Assembly (NCBI GenBank): GCA_015499995.1 | Contig: JADNRV010000445.1 | Span: 1-34,010 of the forward strand | Direction of reading: 5' to 3' | Origin: Flammula alnicola | Lineage: Eukaryota > Basidiomycota > Agaricomycetes > Agaricales > Strophariaceae | DNA length: 34,010 bases | Part shown: piece by piece, positions 22,973 to 33,672 of the stretch | How the letters are laid out: every line of letters begins with the position of its first letter | Numbering within the stretch: the stretch's first letter is position 1 | Notes under the pieces: model-generated | Databases searched by the model: none | Told to the model about the DNA's origin: nothing | Seen by the model: only the letters and a program-made list of their open reading frames with translations | Position numbers and translations under genes: made by a program

Positions 22973-24038
22973 TTAGCCCATAATTCCATCCCTCCATATC
23001 GCTACGCCCATAACAGCAGCGCCAAATCCAAACAGTGGTATGGCAACCACATACCACAAAAGAATTTTAAAGACCTGTCGTGTACTGTTGGCAAACCAAA
23101 GCATAGCGAGAGCCGTTGATGAATAGGCGAATGCGATGTCCCATTTCAGAAAATCGAGGAGATGAAAGCTTATATCGGTTGAAGGAGGGAGAGGAAACCT
23201 CATGGGTATGAGGAGCGCCCGTACGGCAGTGAAATCGTTTATAATGGGCCAAACAGTAGCGATATGAACTGAAGACGAAATCATGAAACACCCAAGGTAG
23301 AGTGCTTGCATGATCCCATATCCAGACTTGGAAGATATGTTGAATTGGAGGTGACCGAGTTGTGCAACGGCCACGAATGCTGGGTAGAATTGCCATATTG
23401 CGGTAAGGTAAAAATCGTTCATGGTAAGCATGGCGACCGAAGGTATTACCGATCCAACAATGATACCGAAGACGATGGCTTGCGCTTGTGCCCGAGTAAA
23501 TGACCGTACGCCAAATGCGTCCTTTTTCTTGACACCGCCGGTCAAGATAAACGCGAGCCAGTAAACTGGAAATATGACACCAAGAGTTGCAACTTGCGTA
23601 ATAAGACCCCAAATGGCGGGATATGCCACAAGGTGGCTTTGGCTAACTCGGTATGACTCTACGATAGGCAATAAGACCAAAGGTAGTCCATTTCCAATGC
23701 CATATGCCAGGAAGGGGAGAGCGTCAGGAGACCCCATTAGAATGTCGAAGAATGCAACCAAAGGGCACAATGCCCCGTCGAGGGCACGGAGTCCAGTGTA
23801 AGGTATGAAGTAATGTTTCTGAGGGGATCCTGGGTGCGGTACGAAATTTAGTTGGCACTGGGAACCTATTTGCGCGCCCAAGCCTGCCATCTTGAAGCGA
23901 CCCCAGATGAAGTGGACGGCCAAAGCACTCAACGGTGGAAACACTATGAGGGCTAGCAGATAACCTTCAAACATTATTTAGATGACAATCATAAGTCACA
24001 TGGATATGAAGCTTGCCATTAAATATTTTACGAGACAT
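22973..24038 (-). CDS. Multi-pass integral membrane protein, unknown role
   Basis: A long intron-free exon (from 23964 down to the stop at 22973) encodes about 330 residues with roughly eight hydrophobic segments. Examples are YLLALIVFPPLSALAVHFIW, ALDGALCPLVAFFDILMG, AIVFGIIVGSVIPSVAML and ILLWYVVAIPLFGFGAAVM. FIPYTGLRALDG is a striking conserved-looking loop. The start is unresolved. ATG 23974 (MFEGYLL) needs no intron. A 52-nt GCAAGC...GAAG intron (24016-23965) would instead join MSRKIFN at 24038. The same frame stays open upstream to about 24180 through another hydrophobic stretch, without an ATG. The layout is loosely reminiscent of fungal membrane proteins found near terpenoid clusters, but no such cluster is present and I would not assign a function. 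It lies divergent to BMT2. Confidence 0.7.
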
Positions 24039-24265
24039 TGCACCGCGAATTTTCCTTGAGAGAGAATAATATTGATGGAGGTTTGCAACGGCGTCGCTGT
24101 CAACGCCAAGGCTCAAGATGAGATAGATACTTGAAATGAAGAGAGAGCCTACAAGTAATGCAGCAGATTTTTTCAAAAGCGTCTCTTTTGAGAAAGGCAG
24201 TAGAAAGAGTGAAGGTGAACTTGACGGTTGACACTGGCATGATGGACCGTAACCTCAGACTGCAA

Positions 24266-24295
24266 GGCGCGCCCGCGCTCCGAGTCGCCCGCGCC
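24266..24295. repeat. GC-rich patch with 6-bp inverted repeat ends
   Basis: A 30-bp block of almost only G and C, bounded by GGCGCG (24266-24271) and CGCGCC (24290-24295). It lies about 130 bp upstream of the BMT2 ATG, in the shared region with the divergent membrane gene. It stands out from the surrounding sequence of moderate GC content. Confidence 0.6.
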
Positions 24296-24424
24296 TCTTA
24301 CTCAGGGGCGAGAAATACTTACATAATCCAAGGCGATTTTGATAGTTCAACTGAACTCACCAATAAAGCTTGAGCTTGAATCTTGATGCCTCGCATTTCC
24401 AATACGAATCGTTGAATTCTTGCT

Positions 24425-25465
24425 ATGCCAAAAGCCAGGAAGCACAAGAATCCCATTGTCTCGATAGCAGCTCCAAATACTTCTATTGCAGCACAGTCTT
24501 GCCGGAACACCATCCGTAAATACCATATACTCTTGAAGCGACGACGACAGCTCGAGAATAGCAACGCGCTAGGACGCGCGGCTGCGTTAACGGCAATAGA
24601 GCAACAAATCTCAGATTTAGGAGGTCTTGAAAGATACCAACAACTGTCATCTCTGGGTCAGCGAGAAGAACGGGGTGGTGGCAGTGAAAAAATCTTCATT
24701 CAATGGATGAAAGAATTGGGCGTTCACCGCATCCCGGAAGGCAAAGCCAAAGTACGGTGTGTATATTATGTTCAAAGTTAACTATCCTAACCTTGCCATA
24801 CTCACATCGTCTCATTTCCTAGGCTACTTGAAGTTGGGGCTTTGAAACCTGACAATTATCAATCTTGTTCCTCTTGGATTGATTGGAGGCCCATTGACTT
24901 GCGTTCGCGTCATCCCCGAATCATCGAACAAGATTTCTTATGCATGGATCTGAAGGAAAATGAGCAGAAGTGGGATGCAATCAGCTTGAGTCTAGTCCTG
25001 AACTTCGTCCCACTTCCAGTTGATCGAGGTATGACGTTCTTGTCTTGTGTATTTCTCTGCTTATTGGCAATTCCTTCATTGTCAGGCCGTATGCTTCGAC
25101 TAGCTCACAGCATGTTAGTTCCCGATGGACTTATGTTCCTCGCTGTAAGCCGTGCTATTATGTTTGTCGTGAATGTCATTCAACAAGGCGCCTTCCAGCT
25201 GCCTTTACCCTGCATTGCCAATTCACGATATGTCACGTTTGAGCATCTGAAGTCGCTCGTGGAGTCTTTGGGTTTCTCTGAGATAAGAGAAAGATGGCGA
25301 CAGAATGGTAAAATGGGATATTGGCTTTATCGGAAACGCATCCTTCCGGAAGTCCCAATTGCGCCGCATTCCTTCAATAAGAAGACCGTCCTTCGTACCG
25401 GTAACAGGAATAATTTTACCATAATTCTAGACAATTTTCCGGGTGCAATAAATCTCAATAAATAA
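24425..25465 (+). CDS. BMT2: 25S rRNA adenine-N1 methyltransferase BMT2
   Basis: A nucleolar SAM-dependent enzyme that makes m1A in the large-subunit rRNA. The start MPKARKHKNPIVSIAAPNTS is basic, followed by CRNTIRKYHILLKRRRQLE, GLERYQQLSSLGQREERGGG and EKIFIQWMKELGV. After the first intron (24757-24822) comes the SAM-binding motif LLEVGALKPDNY, then DWRPIDLRSRHPRIIEQDFL and the catalytic-face motif WDAISLSLVLNFVPLPVDRG. The next exons encode RMLRLAHSMLVPDGLMFLA and LPLPCIANSRYVTFEHLKSL, then GFSEI and MGYWLYRK. TAA is at 25463-25465. Every block of the family is present in order (NFVP, NSRY, YWL). Three other short introns are seen. With SDA1 it is the second 60S-biogenesis gene within 5 kb. 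Confidence 0.93.
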
Positions 25466-25988
25466 AAGTCCATGAAGATGTCAGTCGAACCTGAAAAAGC
25501 TGATCAGCATGCAGCTTTGCCGCTTTTCAAAAAATCACAGCCTTGTATATAGGCAGCACATCTAGCAATGGCAGTGATACTTACCTGCTCGGATTCCCCT
25601 CTCCTGGTTCTAACCGATGGCTCTGCTGACTATTTCGTCAGGACGATGACTATGCACTGATTCAAATTGAGAATTCTTCGAGCTTCGGAATATCTTTGAA
25701 CAAGCCTATGGACTCGTGGCTACCCCACGGAGCCCCACGGGACCCTCGCTTCGCTCAGACCCCTTTATTCGCCCCAACCCAGAGCTTGGCCGCCACTCAA
25801 TGACAGGAGTGATGTGATTTCCACAAGGTCAGAAAGAGATCTTACATGCACATATTGATTGTCAGCTGTTATTAAGGGGGCCTATATGCTCCTATATGTA
25901 GAACGAGATCGTTCAAGTGCATTTCTCCCTTACCCCACATCGAGGAGGCCTCCAAACACTCTGAACTGGATCCTCTAGTGTCTTCAAT
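25466..25988. other. Intergenic region upstream of the HIBADH gene
   Basis: A 523-bp spacer with the BMT2 3' region and the HIBADH promoter. A C-rich stretch at about 25720-25785 contains two CCCCACGG copies (25723-25730 and 25733-25740) and, on the minus strand, six runs of three to four G. No exon was found. Confidence 0.5.
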
Positions 25989-27233
25989 ATGCGACCTTCT
26001 TTCCGGAACCTGCAGGCGGCTACAAAGGCCATTCCTCGCGCCAAGAGCACCAGCTTCATTGGACTTGGGCGGATGGGGTACCAAATGGCCTATAATCTCT
26101 TCTCGAAACAATACGTTCAGAACAATGAATTAGGATTTGTCGTCTGCGATGCGATGCCTGATAGCGCGCGGACCTTCAGTGAAGAGTTCTCGAAGCACTT
26201 CCCAGGCGCGCGCATTAGCATTGCTACTACCCCAGAGGAGTGAGTCCTTTCCACTCAAGTTCCTTCAGTGTTCTAATCTCGTGAACTCTGCAGAGCAACA
26301 CTGTTCTCCAGTCGCATAGTCACAATGCTTCCATCTTCTCCTCAAGTCAAGTCTGTATATTCTGGGTCAATTGTACCGACTCTGCAGAAATTGCACACAG
26401 ACCCCTCAGAAGACACTTTCTGCATCGATTCAACAACTCTGGACGTGGACATCGCGCGCGAAGTCGCGTCAAGCGTCATTAAGACAGGAGCGCAGATGAT
26501 TGACGCACCGGTATCTGGTGGTAGGAGATTTGTGCCTTTGGTTGAAATGGAGCAGACTACAACTTCTTGTCCGTATCAGGCGTAACGGGTGCCCAGGCTG
26601 GCAGTCTGTCCTTCCTGGTCGGTGGCACCCAGGAATCGTTCAAGATTGCCGAACCTATACTTGCTCTTATGGGTCAGCGAATCATATATTGTGGTCCGTC
26701 CGGCGCAGGTTTGGGCGCAAAGATATGCAACAACGCAAGTCAACTGTGCCTTTACGTCTATTTGGTAAACTGACGCGTTCATTTGTTTTTCTGCAGCTTG
26801 TACTGGGAGTAGAACAGATTGTAATCGCCGAAGCCATGCTCCTGGGCCAGTCACTCGGCTTAGATCCTGCTATTCTTGCTTCTGTAATCAACAGCAGTAC
26901 AGGCGGCTGCTGGTCATCATCGGTCAACAATCCCGTACCTTCAGCCCTGCCTGGAAAATCACCGCCTTGTGAGAGAGATTACAACGGCGGATTTGCCACA
27001 ACCCTTATGTTAAAGGTTCGCTCTTGGAATTTCCTTCGAAAGATCGTAACTAAAATATCTTAATGAAGGACATGGGTTTGGCAAGCGATGTGGCTCAGCA
27101 TCGTCGCAGTCCTTTACCTCTCGGAGAAGCCGCAAAGGAAATTTACACCAAAATTGTGCAGGAACGCCCCGAGTTGGCGAACAAAGATTTTTCTTCAGTG
27201 TATCGTTATTTGAGGGATCATAACGATTCCTGA
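25989..27233 (+). CDS. 3-hydroxyisobutyrate dehydrogenase, mitochondrial
   Basis: Oxidises 3-hydroxyisobutyrate to methylmalonate semialdehyde with NAD+ in valine breakdown. The first 20 or so residues (MRPSFRNLQAATKAIPRAKS) are basic and lack acidic residues, as in a mitochondrial presequence. Next come the Rossmann motif FIGLGRMGYQMAYNL, VVCDAMPDS, TMLPSSPQVKSVY, FCIDSTTLDVDIAREVA, the substrate loop MIDAPVSGG|VTGAQAGSL (intron with GTAGGA donor) and SFLVGGTQESF. YCGPSGAGLGAKICNN carries the catalytic lysine. The C-terminal helical domain has EQIVIAEAMLLGQSLGLDPA, INSSTGGCWSS, DYNGGFATTLMLK|DMGLAS. The product ends YLRDHNDS at TGA 27231-27233. Exon 1 is 25989-26239, and four introns are clear. 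It is a single complete gene of usual length. Confidence 0.94.
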
Positions 27234-27671
27234 ACAAGCTCCAAGTCGCCTCTACGTATTCATGATCATCGTTCAACCTTTGAATATATGTCGCGGGCTA
27301 TAGATTTTGAGGCGAGGAAAATAGGGATATGTAGGCATTATATAAAGCAATGCTTGAGCGTATCATATGACAACCTCCGAAGATCATGAACGTGAAATTT
27401 TCGGTCTCGGCTTTTGCATAATTTTTTTTGGTTGACGAGGCGATGGTTCTAGTGATGATGCAGTTAGAGACAGAAAGTGGTTGAAATTTTTTCAGAAATA
27501 AATGAGCAGAGATTTGCCCATCTTGGCACCGAACAAGCCTTAAATGGAATTTCTTAGCTAAGCTGGTGATGGACTGTCTACCTGCGTTATTTGAGGCAAG
27601 CTGTTCGTTCGCCAGCCGCGATCCTTCCTCTCTTGTAGATCCGTGGCTCTTTCTACTCCAAACTAGCCATC
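27234..27671. other. Intergenic region upstream of the SDR-like gene
   Basis: A 438-bp spacer between tandem plus-strand genes. It has a TATA-like TTATATAAAG at about 27338-27347 and a T-rich tract near 27420. No coding frame was supported. Confidence 0.45.
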
Positions 27672-29477
27672 ATGGCAGCTGACTCTACAAAGCCTTCTGT
27701 CCTGATATTTGGTAAGTCCTCGATTCCTTATCACTCATCCCTCGAACTCATCCCTCACCAGGCGGTTTGAATACATGTTCAAGGGCTCTAGCCTCTTTTC
27801 TCGTTCCTGTGGATGGAGAACCACTTGTCTCTGTATGTCTCGTCTTCTCGAAGTTTGGGCTTCTTTTCACCGCTTTTTGTTATTTCTTTATCAGTTCCTC
27901 CGAATCGTAGATAAATACTCCGTTCATCCTGCCACAACGTGAGTCCCGATTGTCATCCAAAATATTTGCAGAGCTTAACAAGATGAACCAACCAGCTATA
28001 TCGGGCCCGAGTTTGGCAAAGTTCTTCAAAAATCTGAGGTCGAATATCGTCAAGCCAACTTGACTGTTGCAGGTATGTCGATCGTTTCGAGCTGTGCCGT
28101 TCCATAATACTTATGTTGGCTACCTCAGCAACCATCCAGGCAGCGTTTGACCCTCCTGCAGGAAAATCAGAGTTTGACTATGTCTTTGACTTTACGGGAG
28201 AAGTGCGAAATGATCGGAGTGAATTAGTGAGCTTTTCTTCCTTCAGGACCGCAATCCCGACGTCCCGTTCATTTCAATTCACCAGATACAAATCAGCAAT
28301 ACGTTCGCCATTGCTCGATTGTTGGGTCTCGAGGCTGCGAAGCGTAAAGTCAAGGCATTCGTCAGGATTCAACAACCCTTCTATGAGACCTCTGCCAAAC
28401 ATACAGCTACTGAGAAGGACGATATTAAGCCTGCAGATACGATCGGTATTTGGTGGCATGAATCCCTTCGAATGCTGGCATCTATTGAAGGGTAATTGTC
28501 TTGGGCTCCTCTTTGGTATGAATATAGGAACTGAAGTTCTTTCCAGTCTCAATCTCGTTATATTAAGGATCGGCTTCATCTACGGCCCCTACACCGACTT
28601 TGGGAACAGTACGTCGTGAACAATTTCCGCCGCGATAAATTCTGATGGCTCTTCTTCAAGTCATTTCGGCTATTACTGTCGCTTCCGTCTATGGTTACTT
28701 GCAGAAACCCATGAAGTCCATGTTAGTTCTTTTATGCTGTCTTGGAACATCAAGTTCAAATTAACGCTCTGCTAGGTGGTCTCCAGGCAAGAACCCAACA
28801 AACACTGTTCATGTGGAAGATGTCGCTGGTGGCTCTTGGGCTTGTGCCAATTGGATAGCAGGCCACGGTCGAAAGGCGGCCGATGAGTTGGCTGGTGTCC
28901 CGATTCCTTTTCACAATGAGAAGACGAAGGTCAAAGAAGTCGAGGGCATGCGTCCTCACGATGAAAAACCTGTTGCGCCCGTGTTCAACTTGGTACATAC
29001 CTCGTACCTTCAATTTTGCCTCGTTCTGACGCGTTCGTATCAGGTTGATGACTCGAGTAGTACCCTGGTCAGCACTGGGCAGATCGTTTCTTCTTTCTTT
29101 GGAACCACGTTCGAATTCTTCAATGTGATTGAGAGTACCGTCTTCAAGGTATGCAACTTCCCTCATGCAATCCCTTTTTATTCCAAATATAATTTTTTCA
29201 ATAGTTCATGGATGACCTAGAAGACATCAACGAGCACCATGTCGAAGGCTGGACGGAGATGCTCCAGAAATCCAATCCTCCCATTACCAATACACCCATT
29301 AGCGCCTACATGGATAAATATACCCTGGAGAAGCACGTCGTTGGTTTCGACAACTCCAAGATCAAGCAGGTTGTCGGCTACAAACTGCTGCGTCCTGAAT
29401 TCAACCATGACAACATCAAGGAAGTGGTTGACAAATGGAAGGAGGAGGGTCTCTGGCCAAACGTCTCTCACCCCTGA
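27672..29477 (+). CDS. NAD(P)-binding, epimerase/extended-SDR-like protein
   Basis: The start MAADSTKPSVLIFG|GLNTCSR gives a Rossmann glycine motif (GGxNxxSR) split by a 55-nt-class intron. It continues LASFLVPVDGEPLVS, FLRIVDKYSVHPATT|YIGPEF, NLTVA|ATIQAAFDPP, KSEFDYVFDFTGEVR (an NAD-domain strand), IQISNTFAIARLLGLEAAKR, KVKAFVRIQQPFYE, IWWHESLRMLASIEG|LNLV, ILRIGFIYGPYTDFG (the typical RxGxIYGP of extended SDRs), NTVHVEDVAGG, and a C-terminal helical part FMDDLEDINEHHVEGWTEML, VVGYKLLRPEF and DKWKEEGLWPNVSHP. TGA is at 29475-29477. About nine introns. The classic YxxxK pair is not evident, so the catalytic role is unclear. It resembles fungal NAD-dependent epimerase/dehydratase relatives; substrate unknown. 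Confidence 0.85.
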
Positions 29478-29902
29478 ATGTCCATTAACGTTCCGTCAAA
29501 GATCTCAATGTTTTATTCTGCTAAATGCTTTCTTTCTGGCCTGTTCTTATCAGGTTTTGTTAATTGCTCGATTTGCGTGTTTTTTCGTCATTGTCGTAAT
29601 TTTCTTCTTATATTAACTGTATCTCTTCCATACTTTTTATCTAGTTATGTCTACAGTACATAGTCATCTCGCCGTTGGCTTTTAATACAGCTTTAAGTAA
29701 GGTACTTCCGGACTGAAACTCGTCATCGTCTACCTCGACATCGTAATATAACTTGGATTATATAAGCCAAAGCTCATCACGAACAAGTTGGTGAACCTTT
29801 GTGTCATCGCTCTCTTCGAACTTCTTGACAGACCATGAACATTTACTGATACTCTTCGTAAAAGGATCTTATCTGAATTAAACTATCCAAAAATTGTTCT
29901 AG
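29478..29902. other. Intergenic region upstream of the AIM19-like gene
   Basis: A 425-bp spacer. It has a T-rich 3' UTR-like stretch (about 29560-29640) and a TATA-like ATTATATAAG near 29757-29766, about 140 bp before the next ATG. No coding frame was supported. Confidence 0.45.
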
Positions 29903-30611
29903 ATGGAGATGTCGGGGGCTCACGCGGCGGACACAGACTATCTCGTCCGTCAGGCTATGAACACCGGCTACCAGTGGTCCTCCCTGATCGTACCTCCAGC
30001 ATATATCGCGTATGTCGTTGCCAGAAGAGGTCGCGCGGACCTGTCTATTAACAGAGTCCTTCGCGCAACCTGGGTTGGTGGTCTGAGTGGTAAGGAGTAT
30101 TGACAATCACGTTTGGACGCGCCCTTGCTAATAGACATGCGTCGTTCTCTACAGGCGCAGCTGTTTCGGGAGGCGGAGCATATTTGCGATACGCATATTC
30201 CGGTGAGGAAGCAGTCAGAATGAAGAGAATAGAAACGGCATACAACGTTCGTGCAAATGTCTTAGATGGCCTGCTCTCTCCTACTCCTACATATTTGTCT
30301 TGTTCTCATTTGGTTTTTACAACACCAACAGACCAGCATTCTGCGAAGAAACGATCATTCGACCATCGGGGGTGTTTTAGCAGCCGTTCTTACCCCTGCT
30401 ATTCTGTGGAAACGCGCCAGTGCTGTCAATCGTATGTACCTCCTTCCAAATGCTATATCCTCTTTTATTCAACTACATGTCTTTCTTAGTTATCTTGGGA
30501 GGTGCTGGTCTCGGAAGCGGTGTTGGTGTCTTGACGCATTACGGCAGGACGGTGTCTGGAGATCCTCCCTCCAAAGTCGAGGTCATCCAACCAGTCGCCG
30601 CCGCCGAATGA
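29903..30611 (+). CDS. Small multi-pass membrane protein, AIM19-like
   Basis: Four exons give about 165 residues. The first is 29903-30089. The order is MEMSGAHAADTDYLVRQAMN, a hydrophobic segment SSLIVPPAYIAYVVARRGRA, ATWVGGLSG|AAVSGGGAYL (intron at the bar), YAYSGEEAVRMKRIETAYN|T, SILRRNDHSTIGGVLAAVL, TPAILWKRASAVN|LILGG, AGLGSGVGVLTHYGR, and the soluble tail PPSKVEVIQPVAAAE at TGA 30609-30611. Three to four short glycine-rich membrane segments are evident. The DHSTIGG...ILGGAGLG pattern resembles the fungal AIM19 family of mitochondrial proteins of unknown function, but that link is from memory and tentative. A second ATG at 29909 is also possible. Confidence 0.75.
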
Positions 30612-30893
30612 TCAACTCTTCCCTTTTCCTGCATGATTATATGCTAGAGAAAATATCCTGAAATCCTTGACACCTTGCTGGATACTCTCGAGAAACGATT
30701 GCTCGTACGTTTCTCCAATAAACCCCAGGAAACCGACAAGCACTCCATATAGATTGGTAGCCACGGCAGTGGTTGATCATAATCGGGCAGCCTTCGGCTT
30801 TTAAGTGGTTGCCTACCATATGGCTAAAAGTTTATATTGTACAGAATCAGATATTCAAGATACGTCTATGTAATGGAGCCACACGTTGTAATT

Positions 30894-33619
30894 TTAGTTG
30901 TTGGAAGCCTGGCCTTCGTCTTTCAACCTCCCGTCAACTGCTGGCGTAACCAGGAGCAAGTCCGCATTCTCTTCCGCCGAGACTTTGGCACAGTCGCGGC
31001 CTTTGCGAGCATTTGCACCGTCAAATGCATCAACTGAGCTCATGTGCTCCGTAGTTGATATCATGAAGTGATTTCGGTAATGGAGGTTGGAACGTGTCTT
31101 GTGTATAGCCAGATCCGCGGCGTGTTTCCAGAGTTTGACAGCAGATGCCGACGGACTCTCCTTCCCGTCCTTGTTGTCTTTCTCCAGAGCCTTAATGGCG
31201 TCTTTGGTGTGCTCCTTAATGAAGTGCCTCTTGTCCTGCTCCTTCAAGCGCAGTATTTTGTTGACGAATTGAGATCCTGTACCAAAGCTCGGTCGGCGAA
31301 TCACCGCCATCCCAACATGCCAGTACCCACCTAAGAGGTATTGTCTGATGATCGTGCTCAACATGGAACCGCACTCATCATCGATAAGTACTTTGCCTCT
31401 AGTAAGAGCCTCGAAACCGTCGTGGCCTTGCGCCATGTATTCTCGTGTGACCAATGTGTATTTTCTGCCACCGCTTTCTCGCTTGACCGGTTCCTCTGTG
31501 ATATGGCTGTTTCGTATCAGAAGCCAAATCCCCAAAACACGGTTCCCAGGTTCCTTGCGAGAATCCCACGAGACGCGGAAGCCAGAAATCGCTGGGAAAC
31601 GTCTGAGCAAAGAGAGTTAAACAGTTGGCATTATGGAGAAGTTGCAGTCAAGATATACGGACCCTTCCTGAGCCGGCCAAGTCTTTAGAGAGCTTTCAAT
31701 GGCATCCCACAGCATCTCTCCATCTACTTCAAGAACCATAATAGCATCCTCAAATGGCAATATTTCTAAGATATCACCAATCGTGATGAGCCCTGGCCAG
31801 AAAAATCGAAAGCTAGATCCATTATCTGGCGCCACAAACGAGCAGATGTGTTCGCACCTGGACCGTAAGTCGAATCTCCTCTGAACGTGCCAGCGCAGAA
31901 AAGAACGCCATCGGATCCTTGGCAATATGAACCCTTCAAGCACAGCGCTTCATCGTACGCATGCCTCGCAATATCGGCAATCCAATTTGCAACTGGGGAC
32001 TTTGGAGGGCAAGCGAATAAGCATCGCGTTATACTGGGAAACAAGAAAGATGATAAAGGTACCTCTGTGACTCTGATATAATAAGAACGGACGTCAATCA
32101 TGACCGTCGTCTTGCAGAGAGGTGCTTTTAGAGCGGAGGACACCGAGGATAATAGAGTCTTAAGGAGCTTAGACATCGACTCAGAGGATCTAGATCCCGG
32201 TGCAGTTATGTGCCTTTTGCCTGTTGGACGAGATTCGTTATAGCCATAAACGCAAACAGAGAATAGAGTGGAACCTTTTATTTCACTGATGACCTTGTTT
32301 CTGATACTGCCCTCAGGCGTCGAGCTCAGTGTGAGGTTGATCTCGCTGAGATCACGGAAATCTGAGCCACTTTTGATAACCAAAACGTCCCCATTATCCG
32401 ATTCAGCTCCAAGGGTGGGCTCAGTGATATCGAAGTTGTCCCATGAGGTAACGCCTGGACTAACATAATATATATGGTCGTGTCCACCAAGAATCAGGTC
32501 CACGCCATGCTCTGAAGCAATGGGTGTCACCTTCTGTGTCGAGGGGATAAAGCAAATAATTCTTTGGCGAGAGAAATGTCCTTTCAGAGTAGTCAGAACC
32601 ACATCCCCAAAAGAAAGAGAAATCAAGCAAACATTGGGAAGGCTAGGCGGCAGGAAATTAATCATTCTGTGGTTCGGAACAAGGAAAAAGTACTTGCCGA
32701 GAATGGGTCAATGCAATAACGAGATCACAGCGATGCTCTCCGTCCGGGTCGCGGAGGAGTTTAGATAGTGCGAGACCAGTGTCTTTCATTGATTTGTACA
32801 CGAACTCAGGTGGCCAGGAAGAGACGGTGGCGATCCATCCCTTGAACGGACGAGAAGGTCAGAATATGCCATTTTAAACGGGCTGAAGGGTATACTTCTC
32901 TACAAGACCAATGAATCCAACGCGTATGCCTGCCCTCTCAATGACTACGAATTCCTCTAAATTTTCCGGTGTCCGAGAGGTGGTGCTGTCAACAATGTTG
33001 CTCAAAAGCCAAGGCTGGCCAATTTCAATACTAGTGCAATAAGTGTTTCAGCGTAGTTACTCACGAAATTAGTGTCTTCGATGAGCTTAGAAAGGTGGGG
33101 GTATCCTAGAGAAAGAAAGAGGGAATTTAAAATCCCCTACATAATTCGAAATGAAATCTTTGTTGAGATATACCAAAATCAAAATCGTGATTGCCTGACA
33201 TGACGGGATGAATGAATATATAAGGCTGCTTCACTTGGATTTACGGAACGAGGAATCGACGAACCAGTAACTGTTACATCTATTCCTAATTCATTTAGTA
33301 CAGGAACCTGGTTTAGGTGTGTTGTAAAGTCAGTACCCTGAACGTTTCGACGCAGTGAGAGCATTCGAAAAACAGAAATTACCATATGACTTCCGCGGGT
33401 AACAGAGCTCTCTACAGAGGGAGAAAATACGTCTCCGGAGAAAAGAAGCAATCCATCCCGTTTTCCATCAGGCAGTTGAACCCATCGATCTCGTAGATCG
33501 TCAACAAGAGCGGAAAATTGGGTTACATCTATAGTTTCCGTAGGCTTGGAGGGGTTTATCTTCTGTGGGGTAACTCGATATACATCGTTGAAATGCAAGA
33601 TCGACAGGGACGATGTCAT
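30894..33619 (-). CDS. 5'-nucleotidase/2',3'-cyclic phosphodiesterase family metallophosphoesterase
   Basis: A UshA-type calcineurin-like phosphoesterase that hydrolyses nucleotides. It starts directly with the catalytic domain at 33619 (MTSSLSILHFNDVYRV), so it has no signal peptide and is probably intracellular. Metal-binding motifs in order are HFNDVY, LLLFSGDVFSPSVESS, SGNHDFDFG|YPHLSKLIED (intron), WLLSNIVDSTTSRTP, AGIRVGFIGLVEK, CDLVIALTH (donor follows), and SEHGVDLILGGHDHIYY. The C-terminal substrate domain has DGVLFCAGTFRGDSTYGPG, TIGDILEILPFEDAIMVLEV, DGEMLWDAIESSL, RFPAISGFRVSWDS and YTLVTREYMAQGHDGFEAL. A further helical tail rich in Lys/Glu (LKEQDKRHFIKEHTKDAIKA) ends at TAA 30894-30896. 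There are about nine introns. All catalytic motifs are present. Confidence 0.92.
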
Positions 33620-33672
33620 ATCGCTTCAGAGGGTCCGTGTCCCAGTCTTATGCTGGGTGGTATACGTATGGT

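Noticed and set aside
23067..23612. Minus-strand open frame of 181 codons
   Set aside because: It is a shifted frame inside the long membrane-protein exon, whose own frame has clear transmembrane segments.
24319..24564. Minus-strand open frame overlapping the BMT2 start, hydrophobic in part
   Set aside because: Most of it is antisense to conserved BMT2 coding sequence. Its lower part could be a first exon of the membrane gene, but no clean splice supports that.
25741..25765. TCGCTTCGCTC stretch as a transposon end
   Set aside because: No terminal repeat partner, no target-site duplication and no transposase remnant were found in the window.
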